DNA of 64,000 bases from positions 3,224,001 through 3,288,000 of the forward strand of contig NZ_CP014841.1 in assembly GCF_001641285.1 (NCBI RefSeq). The letters run 5' to 3'. The translations under genes and the position numbers were made by a program. Of this stretch, positions 15,505 through 23,319 are shown one piece after another (position 1 is the first letter of the stretch; the number at the start of each line of letters is the position of its first letter). The DNA is from Dyella thiooxydans (GTDB lineage: Bacteria > Pseudomonadota > Gammaproteobacteria > Xanthomonadales > Rhodanobacteraceae). The notes under the pieces were generated by a model that was not told the origin of the DNA, did no database searches, and saw only the letters and a program-made list of their open reading frames with translations.

Positions 15505-16536
15505 ATGTTTGGATTCCGCTACGTCAAAGCCAGCCCCAGCACCTACCTGCTGCAGTACAAGAACGGCAAAGCCATGCGCGAGGGCACCGGTCTGTCCTTC
15601 TGGTACTTCGCGCCCAACGCCTCGCTGGTGTCGATCCCGCTCGAGAGCGTGGATGCGCCCTTCATGTTCCAGGAGGTGAGCAGCGACTTTCAGGTGGTCA
15701 CCGTGCAGGGTCAGGTGACCTACCGCGTGGCCGCGCCGATCACGCTCGCCGGTCTGATGAACTTCACCCTCAAGCCCGATGGCAGCTACGTCTCCGAGGA
15801 CCACACCAAGCTTCCGCAGCGCGTGGTCAACGCGGTGCAGGTGCAGCTGCGCTCGGTGCTGCAGGGCAAGACCCTGCAGGAGTTGCTGCAGGGCTCGGAT
15901 CACCTGGTGAAGGCCGTCCGTGACGGCCTGCAGCGCCCGGAAGGCCTGCCCAGCCTCGGCCTGGAACTGGTCAACCTGGCGATCCTCGCCGTAAAGCCCA
16001 ATCCGGAGACCGCACGGGCGCTGGAGGCGCAGGTGCGCGAGCAGATCCTCAAGCAGGCCGACGACGCCACCTATGCCCGTCGCAATGCGGCGATCGAGCA
16101 GGAACGCGCGGTCAAGGAAAACGAACTCAACACCGAGATCGCGGTGGAAGCGAAGAAGCGGCAGATCCGCGAGGCCCAGCTGGAAGCCGAGCAGGCCGAG
16201 CTGAGCAAGCGCCAGGCGATCCGCGACCAGGAGATGGCCGGCCGCATCGCGATGGAAGAGAAGAACAAGGGACTGACCACCCTGCGCAGCGACAACGCCC
16301 GCACCGAAGCGGACGCCAAGGCCTACGCGATGGCCGCCACCATGAAGGCGGTGCAGGACATCGACCCGCGCGTACTGCAGGCGCTGATGGTGGGCCAGGC
16401 CGATCCCGGCGTGCTGATCGCCCAGGCATTCCAGGGGCTGGCGGCCAACGCGGAGCGGATCGGCGAGCTCAACATCTCGCCGGAGCTGCTGCAGCAGCTG
16501 ACCCAGGCGCGTCCGAAGCACCTGGCAAAGGCCTGA
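15505..16536 (+). CDS. SPFH/band-7 domain protein
   Basis: A 343-residue protein from the ATG at 15505 (ribosome binding site AAGGAAGGAG). An in-frame extension upstream overlaps nadV and is rejected. Residues 1-170 form an SPFH-like beta/alpha domain (YVKASPSTYLLQYKNGKAMREG, then FQVVTVQGQVTYRV). A long charged coiled coil follows (about 180-285, rich in EQERAVKENELNTE-type repeats), then a QDIDPRVLQALM-type segment and a C-terminal helical tip. There is no obvious N-terminal membrane helix, so attachment to membranes would need another mechanism. SPFH proteins build ring or cage scaffolds. Its place between nadV and an NAD-kinase-like gene suggests it organises or recruits NAD enzymes, which is inference. 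Confidence 0.85.
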   Translation: MFGFRYVKASPSTYLLQYKNGKAMREGTGLSFWYFAPNASLVSIPLESVDAPFMFQEVSSDFQVVTVQGQVTYRVAAPITLAGLMNFTLKPDGSYVSEDHTKLPQRVVNAVQVQLRSVLQGKTLQELLQGSDHLVKAVRDGLQRPEGLPSLGLELVNLAILAVKPNPETARALEAQVREQILKQADDATYARRNAAIEQERAVKENELNTEIAVEAKKRQIREAQLEAEQAELSKRQAIRDQEMAGRIAMEEKNKGLTTLRSDNARTEADAKAYAMAATMKAVQDIDPRVLQALMVGQADPGVLIAQAFQGLAANAERIGELNISPELLQQLTQARPKHLAKA

Positions 16537-16540
16537 GGCC

Positions 16541-17479
16541 ATGAACGCGCTCGATCAGCGCATCGTGCTGGTGACCCGGCACACTCGGCTGGAAGACCTG
16601 GTGGTGCGCTTCAACACCGTCGAACAGGCGCGCTTCTACGTGGAGCACCTGGGCGCGGACTTCTCGGACTACGCCGGGGAACACCGGGTCTACCAGCTGG
16701 CAGTGCAGCGCGCCGAGGCGGTGCTCGCCCGCTTCGGCCGGGTCCAGCGGCTGGACCGCGGCTTCCTGGCCAACTATCTGTTCGCGCCGGACGCCCTGGT
16801 CGTGGTGCTGGGGCAGGACGGGCTGGTCGCCAATACCCTCAAGTACCTCAAGGACGGGCAGCCGGTGGTCGGGGTCAATCCCGACCCCGGTCGCTGGGAC
16901 GGCGTGCTGCTGCCGTTCGAGGTCGACGATCTGGAGCGGCTGGTACCCGAAGCCATCGCCCGGCGGCGTCAAGCCAGGCGGGTAACGATGGCGCAGGCCT
17001 CGCTCAGCGATGGGCAGGAGCTCTTCGCGGTCAACGACCTCTTCATCGGGCCCCGCAGCCATGTCTCTGCGCGCTACCAGATCCGTCTGGGCGAGCAGGT
17101 GGAAACCCACTCCTCCAGCGGATTGATCGTGTCGACGGGCCTGGGATCGACCGGCTGGTTCCAGAGCCTCTTAGCCGGAGCCGCGGGGATCGGCAGGCAT
17201 GCGTTGCCCAAGGCCGTCGAAGCGATGCGGGGTAGCGGCTTTCCCTGGGACGCGGAGCGCCTCCAATTCACCGTACGGGAGCCGTTCCCCAGCCGGACCA
17301 CCCAGGCCGACCTGGTGTTCGGACAGATCACCCGTCGCCAGCCGCTCGAGCTGGTGTCCCAGATGGCCGGTTACGGGGTGATCTTCAGCGACGGCATCGA
17401 AGCGGATTTCCTGGAGTTCAATGCCGGGATGAAGGCGACGATCCAGTTGGCCGAGCGGGAAGGATGTCTGGTGACCTGA
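16541..17479 (+). CDS. NAD kinase-like protein
   Basis: A 312-residue protein starting 4 bp after the SPFH stop, so translationally close. It has the diacylglycerol/NAD kinase fold landmarks: the VVVLGQDGLVANTLKYL region (normally GGDGT), VVGVNPDPGRWDGVLLPF, a NDLFIGPRSHVSARYQI segment like NE-N in NAD kinases, and SSSGLIVSTGLGSTGWF, the usual (S)G-ST-S-Y NAD-binding stretch. The GGDG motif is GQDG; the Asp is kept and the first Gly is replaced. It may phosphorylate NAD made by the two upstream enzymes, or bind NAD without acting on it. It ends the operon. Confidence 0.8.
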   Translation: MNALDQRIVLVTRHTRLEDLVVRFNTVEQARFYVEHLGADFSDYAGEHRVYQLAVQRAEAVLARFGRVQRLDRGFLANYLFAPDALVVVLGQDGLVANTLKYLKDGQPVVGVNPDPGRWDGVLLPFEVDDLERLVPEAIARRRQARRVTMAQASLSDGQELFAVNDLFIGPRSHVSARYQIRLGEQVETHSSSGLIVSTGLGSTGWFQSLLAGAAGIGRHALPKAVEAMRGSGFPWDAERLQFTVREPFPSRTTQADLVFGQITRRQPLELVSQMAGYGVIFSDGIEADFLEFNAGMKATIQLAEREGCLVT

Positions 17480-17509
17480 GGGCGAGTGGCTGTCCATACG
17501 CGACGGGTG

Positions 17510-17650
17510 TCAGCCCACCCAACAACTTCTTCGGTCGCTGTTGTATGCCCGCCATCGGCGTTCAATCTCGGCGAGCGCGTGCAGGAGGCTGGGAAACCAG
17601 TGCTCGTTGAGGCATGCCGACCCGGCGAACGATTCGATGTACGCGTTCTA
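17510..17650 (-). pseudogene. IS3-family transposase OrfB remnant
   Basis: On the minus strand from 17650 the reading is stop, then NAYIESFAGSACLNEHWFPS, then LLHALAEIERRWRAYNSDRR, stop at 17510. This is the conserved C-terminal end of IS3-group OrfB (NAYIESFNGRLRDECLN-type), with the NGRLRDE part reduced and a TAG directly before it. No other part of the element or its inverted repeats is visible. It lies 30 bp beyond the NAD operon and marks the left edge of the accessory island. Confidence 0.85.
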
Positions 17651-18286
17651 GTTCGACTTGTCCGGATAGATCGGACCCACTTGAGCACCATAGTTTGCAC
17701 ACGGGCGGTATCACAACAGTTGGTGCAACGCACACAGATGTTTGGTGCCGTGAACACACGCTGATCCCGGTAGCAAAGTTGGTGTCGGAAATTTAGCCAT
17801 AGTCGGTCTGGATGCCCTGGCTCCGATACGCACTTTGTGTCTTGGTAGAGGCGAATAGTATGTCAGCGCACCGTAGGTTCAGCGACTTACGTAGCCCTTG
17901 ACCTACTCAAGAAGGTCGAAGGAAACGGGCAAAGTAGGTGAACCACCAGACCATCCTTCGATGGCCTCGAGCGGCTGACTTCCCAGTCAGGCATCGATCC
18001 AAGGCGAACAAGGCTCAATGTGTCCGATCCGTACCATGTGCCCATGTAGCGGACCCCTTGAGCGATTCGCCCATCGATCCGGATTAGCGGGCGCAGCAGA
18101 ATGTGCGCTGCGGCGATCATCTCAGCCTCGAGGGTGTCCAAGTGGGGCGCGCCAAGGCAAAGGCCGTCTTGTCCGCGGAGACAGACAGTGCTTGGTTCAT
18201 GTGGGCCCCGGCCGCAACCCGCTTCCATTCGTTCAGGGGTGGCGCCGGCGAGCGATACAGCAGAACCATCGCTTCAGCGATGTCTT
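17651..18286. other. intergenic region at left edge of island
   Basis: No gene I can support. It holds repeat-like sequence at 17686-17760 (CACCATAGTTTGC, AACGCACACAG, TTGGTGCCGTGAAC), similar to 3050-3096, and a second stretch at 17787-17820 similar to 8233-8266. A 113-codon minus-strand frame (17887-18228) has an ATG but no recognisable domain and no clear ribosome binding site; I treat it as unproven. Confidence 0.4.
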
Positions 18287-19132
18287 TCATTCGGACCCGG
18301 CTCCGTCCCAGGCCGGCGCAGCAGCCTCTGCGAAGGCACGGAAGCCTGTCGGCGGGTGGCCTGTCAGCAGGGCGACCCCGTCAGTCGTCCGGTCCTCGGC
18401 GCCCCCAGCGATCCCTTGATCGAGCGCGCTAAGCATGCGCGCGTATTCCGGGGGAAGACCCTGTGCCTCAAAGCGCTGTGCTTGAGAGTCCGAGTCAAGC
18501 GCGACGTGGCGGACCGGCCGGCGTAGAACCCGTGAAAGAATCTCGGCGACATTGTCGTAGCTCAACGCCTCTGGACCCGTGAGCACGACATCCCGGTTTA
18601 GCGCAGCCGGTGCGACCAGTGCTGCCACTGCAGCCGCGGCGATGTCCCCTGCATCTATGAAGCCGACGCGTCCGGTCCCGGTCGCACTGTAGATTGCACC
18701 CTCCTCGCGGATCGTCACGGCATGGGGTCCGTCGGAAAAGTTTTGCATGAACCACGAGGGCCGAAGCACAACCCATTCCGGCGCATTCTGAGCAAGCCAG
18801 TCGTGTACCGCCCCCATCATTGGCCCGCCCCGCTCCAGCGAAGACGCGCTGAGCAGCACGAAACGCCGCGTGCCCCTGTCAATTGCGCGCTCAAGATGCG
18901 GGCGCATGTGGGCAAGGTGATCGACGCTGTCGGTTGGTGCGACGAGATAGGCTGCGGTGCAGCCCTCAAAGGCCGCCGCGGTCTCGGCGTCCGACCAGTC
19001 AAGTCGTCGGTCGTTCTTTCCCACCGGATGGCGGGTGCCGATGCACACATCCCGGCCCGTCCGTGCCAGCGCTGCGGCGACCCGAGCCCCTGTCTTGCCA
19101 GTGCCGCCGGTTACAAGGATTCGCTCAGCCAT
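18287..19132 (-). CDS. NAD(P)-binding NmrA-family oxidoreductase
   Basis: A 281-residue Rossmann protein from the ATG at 19132 (MAERILVTGGTGKTGARVA). The upstream in-frame extension runs into the SnoaL gene and is unlikely. The glycine-rich GGTGKTG at residues 8-14 binds the dinucleotide. RPSWFMQNFSDG and VGFIDAGDIAAAAVAAL are typical of NmrA/HSCARG and azoreductase-like SDRs, which lack the standard YxxxK pair. It overlaps the upstream SnoaL gene by 8 bp and is probably co-transcribed with it under the TetR at 19628. The substrate is unknown; quinone or electrophile reduction is a reasonable guess. Confidence 0.87.
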   Translation of the reverse strand: MAERILVTGGTGKTGARVAAALARTGRDVCIGTRHPVGKNDRRLDWSDAETAAAFEGCTAAYLVAPTDSVDHLAHMRPHLERAIDRGTRRFVLLSASSLERGGPMMGAVHDWLAQNAPEWVVLRPSWFMQNFSDGPHAVTIREEGAIYSATGTGRVGFIDAGDIAAAAVAALVAPAALNRDVVLTGPEALSYDNVAEILSRVLRRPVRHVALDSDSQAQRFEAQGLPPEYARMLSALDQGIAGGAEDRTTDGVALLTGHPPTGFRAFAEAAAPAWDGAGSE

Positions 19133-19571
19133 CGACCGCGCTCTCCGCAAAGGCAGACACCACGGCCTCGGCGCCACCAAGAGCTGACAGGAGCACCAGC
19201 GGGTTCCAGTAATCGACATATCGGGCGATACGCCCGTTGCTCAACGTAACGACTGAAATGTACTGCTGATGGTAGGGCGCGCCGGTTTGCACCCCGGTGC
19301 CTTCGCAGGAGAACTCAAGTACGAAGGTCTCCCCCGACGGGTGCACCCTCTGCAGGGTCAGCTCGCCGAATTCCAGGAGCGGCGAAATGCGACCAAGGTG
19401 GTTCATCAGCGCGGCCTTCCCACTCAGCCGCCGGGACATCCCCTTGGGGGCATAGGGAAACTCGAAGACGATGTCCTCGGCGAAGAGATCGCTGACCTCC
19501 TTTCCAGGCCCGAGGTTTTCGTCAAGAGCGCTGCGCAGCAGCTCAGAGAAACTGTCGAACTTGCGTGTCAT
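19125..19571 (-). CDS. SnoaL-like (NTF2-fold) protein
   Basis: A 148-residue NTF2-fold protein. The helix-rich N-terminus (FSELLRSALDENLGPGKEV) is followed by LFAEDIVFEFPYAPKGMSRR, SGKAALMNHLGRI, FVLEFSCEGTG, and the C-terminal strand ISVVTLSNGRIARYVDYWNP typical of SnoaL-like enzymes. The family includes small cyclases, isomerases and hydrolases with a cone-shaped pocket, so the activity cannot be assigned. It is the first gene of a two-gene operon reading away from the TetR gene. The start ATG at 19571 is 18 bp from the operator palindrome. Confidence 0.85.
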   Translation of the reverse strand: MTRKFDSFSELLRSALDENLGPGKEVSDLFAEDIVFEFPYAPKGMSRRLSGKAALMNHLGRISPLLEFGELTLQRVHPSGETFVLEFSCEGTGVQTGAPYHQQYISVVTLSNGRIARYVDYWNPLVLLSALGGAEAVVSAFAESAVDG

Positions 19572-19588
19572 GGTCGGCCCTCTTATGG

Positions 19589-19645
19589 TTGGAACGGTAC
19601 CGTTCCAACGATAGTATGGGTGATTGAATGGAACGCAACCGTTCC
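19589..19645. promoter_or_regulatory. TetR operators in a divergent promoter
   Basis: A perfect 20-bp palindrome lies at 19589-19608, with core GGAACG-GTAC-CGTTCC. A second site with the same half-sites and spacing, GGAACG-CAAC-CGTTCC, lies at 19630-19645 and overlaps the first codons of the TetR gene. The pair is placed to control both the TetR gene and the SnoaL/NmrA operon. Confidence 0.85.
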
Positions 19646-20266
19646 AACGAAAAAAAGACGCGCATACCGTCGGGCGCGGCAGTCCAGAGCGCTGCGCTCA
19701 CCGATCAGCTCTACCGCGCCTTCTTCGAAGAATGGGCTGAGCGAGGCTTCGCCGCGCTCAGCCTCGAGCGGATTGCGGCACGTGCTGGTGCGGGCAAGGC
19801 CGCGATCTACCGCCGCTTTCACTCAAAGCTCGCCTTTGCTGAGGCTGCGCTGGCTAATCTCGGGCCCAGAGTGGCGCTGCCGCAGGATTTCGGTTCGTTG
19901 GAATCGGATGTGCTGTCGTTTCTCATGAGTCTTCGCTCAGTGCTTCGCCATCCGCTGATCCGCAGAATCCTGCCGGACCTTCACGCCGAGGCCGCTCGAT
20001 CCGAAGAGATGCGCGCAATCAATACGCGTGTGGCGGCGATCCGTCGCGAGCTCGGGCGAGCGCTTATCGATCGCGCGATCGCACGCAACGAGCTGCCTGC
20101 GTCCCTTGATAGGGAATTGGCACTCGATCTGCTGCCGGCGACGCTCTATTGGCGAATGGTGGTGATTGGACGTACCCCCACCAGGTCGGATGTCCGCGCG
20201 ATGGCACATGCAATCTCTACCGCTCTTAGAGGGGCGGGCGATAACTGCGTCGAGGGGGGTGAGTAG
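19628..20266 (+). CDS. TetR-family transcriptional regulator
   Basis: A 212-residue repressor. The N-terminal helix-turn-helix is at about 38-65 (ERGFAALSLERIAARAGAGK, then AAIYRRFHSKLAFAEAAL), followed by a divergent ligand-binding domain with LRHPLIRRILPDLHAEAAR. ATG 19628 begins inside the second operator copy, so repressor binding there would also mask the start. A downstream start is possible because the first 20 residues are poorly conserved in TetR proteins. It is divergent from the SnoaL/NmrA operon, its likely target, and would be induced by a small hydrophobic ligand. Confidence 0.93.
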   Translation: MERNRSNEKKTRIPSGAAVQSAALTDQLYRAFFEEWAERGFAALSLERIAARAGAGKAAIYRRFHSKLAFAEAALANLGPRVALPQDFGSLESDVLSFLMSLRSVLRHPLIRRILPDLHAEAARSEEMRAINTRVAAIRRELGRALIDRAIARNELPASLDRELALDLLPATLYWRMVVIGRTPTRSDVRAMAHAISTALRGAGDNCVEGGE

Positions 20267-20471
20267 CAGAATTCTGCGAAGGTCCGGCGTCGCTCGTTTG
20301 CGCGTCAACCAGTCGAGCGACGTCCTGCGAGCAGCGCTCGCTGAGCAAGAACAACGGACGTCAGTCTCCCCGCAATAGCCTTCTCTGGCGTAGCCACTCG
20401 GAGCAAGTCGTTTACTTGTACCACTGGAGGTTCTTACAGCTTTGGCAGAACGCGCGTCAAACTAGACAGGT

Positions 20472-20504
20472 AAACTTGCAAGTTTTACTGTGTAGTTCTA
20501 TAGT
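20472..20504 (+). promoter_or_regulatory. MarR promoter with overlapping palindrome
   Basis: A perfect 14-bp palindrome AAACTTGCAAGTTT at 20472-20485 contains a -35-like TTGCAA (20476-20481). A -10-like TATAGT (20499-20504) follows at 17 bp spacing. The start codon at 20511 is about where transcription would begin, so the message may be leaderless. The palindrome is a good candidate for MarR autoregulation. Confidence 0.65.
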
Positions 20505-20510
20505 GCGTTC

Positions 20511-20957
20511 ATGAACCCTCCCTCTGACACATCGATGTCGCTCGAAGCGGTCATTACCGAGCTTTCGCTAGCCGTTGGACAGCTTTTGCGGCGCTTACGC
20601 TCGGAATCAAATCCTGACGGCCTGACTTGGTCTCAGACCATGGCCCTTGCTCGGCTGGAGAAGATGGGACCGATGACGACAGCGGACCTCGCGCGCGCTG
20701 AGTCGGTCAAACCCCAATCCATGGGGGCCACCCTCGCTGAGCTGGAGAGAGAAGGCCTGGTAGAACGTCATCGCCATCCTACAGACGGGCGACAGGTCCT
20801 CTTTGCGTTGACAGCCGAAGGCGTCGAGGCAAGGCGGAAGCGTAATGCCGCGAAACAGCATTGGCTCATGGCCGCCATGGCCGACCTCAAGCCCGATGAA
20901 CGACAGACACTCGTGGCCGCGTCCGCGCTGATCAAGCGCTTGAGCGTGGTCGATTAA
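20511..20957 (+). CDS. MarR-family transcriptional regulator
   Basis: A 148-residue winged-helix dimer. It contains LTWSQTMALARLEKMGPMTTADLA, a recognition-helix region (VKPQSMGATLAELEREGLVE) and the wing RHRHPTDGRQVLFALTAEG with the conserved Asp-Gly-Arg. MarR proteins repress their own and neighbouring genes and release DNA on binding phenolic or oxidising compounds. It reads toward an isochorismatase-like hydrolase and an MFS exporter, which fit as targets. No Shine-Dalgarno is seen before the ATG, consistent with the predicted leaderless transcript. Confidence 0.93.
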   Translation: MNPPSDTSMSLEAVITELSLAVGQLLRRLRSESNPDGLTWSQTMALARLEKMGPMTTADLARAESVKPQSMGATLAELEREGLVERHRHPTDGRQVLFALTAEGVEARRKRNAAKQHWLMAAMADLKPDERQTLVAASALIKRLSVVD

Positions 20958-21028
20958 AGGTGCAAGGGGCCTTAAGCACGATGTGCAACGCGTAATTTTT
21001 GCCACCCCGATCATCCGGAGAAAACGTA

Positions 21029-21592
21029 GTGTCCGTGACCACGCTAGACCCCAAGTCCGCTCTCATCGTCGTCGATATGCAGAAAGGCATTGTTTCACTT
21101 CCGACCGTGCATCCAATGCACGATGTGTTGAAACGGGTAGGGTTGCTTGCGAACGCCTTTCGTAAACACAGGTTGCCAGTCGTGCTGGTCAATGTCGCCG
21201 GCGGGGCACCGGGCCGGACAGAGCAACCGAGAAGACATCGAGAACTCCCCTCCGGCTGGACTGACCTCGTTGCCGAGTTGAACCAACAGCCGCAGGACCA
21301 TGTGGTGACGAAACACACGCCGGGTGCATTCACAAACACCGACCTCGAGGCTCATCTCAAATCCCTGGCAGTCACACAAGTCGTGATTGTCGGCGTCTCC
21401 ACCAGCAACGGCGTCGAGGTCACCGCGCGCCAGGCTTATGAACTCGGCTTCAACGTCACGTTCGCGACGGACGCCATGACCGACATGGATGCGGATGCGC
21501 ATATCTACAGCGCGACACGCGTTTTCCCCAAAATCGGTGAAACCGGCACGACAGAGCAGATCATTGAACTGCTGAAAAACTACGACCCGTGA
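21029..21592 (+). CDS. isochorismatase-family hydrolase lacking the usual cysteine
   Basis: A 187-residue cysteine-hydrolase fold. I chose the GTG at 21029 because GGAGA lies 8 bp upstream; a longer frame begins at 20999. Asp16 (IVVDMQKG) and Lys95 (VVTKHTPGAF) of the triad are present. The position of the nucleophilic Cys, in the segment VGVSTSNGVEVTARQAYELG, is Gly128, so a thiol mechanism is impossible. Members of this superfamily that lack the cysteine, including true isochorismatases, act differently. It is probably co-regulated with the preceding MarR gene. The substrate is unknown. Confidence 0.85.
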   Translation: MSVTTLDPKSALIVVDMQKGIVSLPTVHPMHDVLKRVGLLANAFRKHRLPVVLVNVAGGAPGRTEQPRRHRELPSGWTDLVAELNQQPQDHVVTKHTPGAFTNTDLEAHLKSLAVTQVVIVGVSTSNGVEVTARQAYELGFNVTFATDAMTDMDADAHIYSATRVFPKIGETGTTEQIIELLKNYDP

Positions 21593-21922
21593 TGAACTTA
21601 CGTCACGATATGCCCCACCTGTTCGGCGGTGCATTCCTTGCGAGTGCCCTTCCGCATTTCGTCAACGGCATCGTGGGGGGAATCTTCTCGGAGCCCGTGC
21701 GTCACATCTGCATGCAAGGGGCCCTCTCGCTCGACGGTGAGAGTGTCGCGGGGTCTCACGAACCTCATCGCTGTCCACCTACTCCTCGCCTGCGTGGGTA
21801 ACTTTGACCTCCATGCCGCCGATCAGGTGATTGCAAAGGGTCCGGGCGTTTCGTTGGTTGGCGTAAGGGATACCAGCACGTTTGGGTCTTTTCGTGTCGG
21901 GACTTTGCCTGAAGGTTTCTGA
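21589..21922 (+). pseudogene. decayed small membrane protein gene
   Basis: ATG 21589 overlaps the upstream stop and starts MNLRHDMPHLFGGAFLASAL, PHFVNGIVGGIFSEP, which resembles a family of small four-helix membrane proteins (PHxVxGxxGxPFxSP-type). After about residue 35 the matching sequence moves to another frame, with SRGLTNLIAVHLLLACVGNFDLH near 21752-21826. One or more frameshifts have therefore broken the gene. It lies between the hydrolase and the MFS gene. Confidence 0.6.
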
Positions 21923-21926
21923 TGCC

Positions 21927-23174
21927 ATGGCGACGAGCACGTTCCATTCCTTGAAGATCTTCAACTATCGGGTCTGGGCTGTGGGTTCGTTTGTGTCCAA
22001 TATCGGAACATGGATGCAACGCACCGCCCAAGACTGGTTGGTGCTGACGGAACTAACCCATCACAGCGGGAGCGCTGTCGGCATCGTCATGGGTCTTCAG
22101 TTTGGGCCACAGCTTCTCCTTCTGCCCTGGTCAGGCTATGCAGCTGACCGCTTTGACAGGCGCAAGCTTCTGATGGCCACCCAGGCGGCCTCAGGCCTCT
22201 TGGCTCTAGTATTGGGCTTTTTGGCTGTCACTTGCCTTGTCCAACTGTGGCATGTCTACGTCCTGGCGTTCCTGTCTGGTTGCGTCAACGCCATCGATAT
22301 GCCGGCGCGCCAGACTTTCGTCTCGGATCTGGTCAGTGACGATAACCTTTCAAATGCGGTGGCACTGAATTCGAGCTCTATCAATCTTGCCCAAATGGTA
22401 GGTCCCGCTGTAGCCGGTATCGTGATCGCCGCTCTTGGTTGCGGCTGGGCGTTTTTGATCAATGCAGCCTCTTTCGGCGCTGTACTTGCATCGCTAGGGC
22501 TTCTGCGTGCAGGCGAGCTTCATCCCCATGTCCGAGCCACCCGTTCTCGTGGCAGCCTCGTTGAAGCTCTCCGTTATGTACGATCGCGCCCGGACCTGAG
22601 AGCAATGCTCTGGATGCTCTTTCTGATTGGTACCTTCGGACTCAATTTTCCGATTTTCATCTCAACTATGTCGGTCAAGTATTTTCACGGCGGAGCTAGT
22701 CAGTACGGGCTCCTGACGTCAGTCATGGCGGTTGGCACATTCGCTGGCGCGCTGCTCGCCGCGGGACGGGAAAAGCCTAGCTTTGATGTGCTGTTCGTAG
22801 GCACTACCGTTCTCGGTATGGGTCTCGCATTCGCTGCGGTCATGCCCAACGCATGGCTGTTCGGCGCCGCGCTCGTCGTCATCGGCGTGTCGACCTTGAC
22901 CTTCACCAATTCAACCAGCAGCCTGATGCAACTATCCACTGAGCCCACGATGCGCGGACGAGTCATGGCATTGCGTCTTGCCATGGGCGTGGGAGCTACC
23001 CCGATCGGCGCCCCTGTTGTTGGCTGGGTTGCTGATGCTTTTGGCCCGCCATGGGCACTGGGCGTTGGTGCCGCATCCGGATTCATCGCGGCGATCGTCG
23101 CACTGACCTATCTCATGAAGCACGGACGCGTGCGCGTTCGCCTTGGCGAGGGGACATCTCCACTTCACCAGTGA
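21927..23174 (+). CDS. MFS exporter (EntS/MFS_3-like)
   Basis: A 415-residue transporter from ATG 21927 (MATSTFHSLKIFNYRVWAVG); the in-frame ATG at 21882 is less likely. It has ten to twelve hydrophobic segments. The motif GYAADRFDRRKLLM between the second and third helices is the MFS loop signature, and AIDMPARQTFVSDLV and NLSNAVALNSSSINLAQMVGP are characteristic of the EntS-like group that exports siderophores or drugs. It lies downstream of MarR and the hydrolase and is probably part of the same resistance module. A fragment of a closely related gene is at 26142-26418. Confidence 0.9.
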   Translation: MATSTFHSLKIFNYRVWAVGSFVSNIGTWMQRTAQDWLVLTELTHHSGSAVGIVMGLQFGPQLLLLPWSGYAADRFDRRKLLMATQAASGLLALVLGFLAVTCLVQLWHVYVLAFLSGCVNAIDMPARQTFVSDLVSDDNLSNAVALNSSSINLAQMVGPAVAGIVIAALGCGWAFLINAASFGAVLASLGLLRAGELHPHVRATRSRGSLVEALRYVRSRPDLRAMLWMLFLIGTFGLNFPIFISTMSVKYFHGGASQYGLLTSVMAVGTFAGALLAAGREKPSFDVLFVGTTVLGMGLAFAAVMPNAWLFGAALVVIGVSTLTFTNSTSSLMQLSTEPTMRGRVMALRLAMGVGATPIGAPVVGWVADAFGPPWALGVGAASGFIAAIVALTYLMKHGRVRVRLGEGTSPLHQ

Positions 23175-23319
23175 GCGTGGCGACCTTGCATCAGTATTTT
23201 GATCTAATACAGCTAGGCGATCAGTCGGAATCTCTACCGGCTGATGGCGCTGTTATCAAGGGTGGATCAAAGCAATCCCGGACTCTAGGCCGATCCGGCA
23301 CTCAAAGCGGCTGGGCTTT

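Noticed and set aside
17887..18228. 113-codon minus-strand frame
   Set aside because: No known domain, no ribosome binding site, and no support from neighbours; left as unproven in the intergenic entry.
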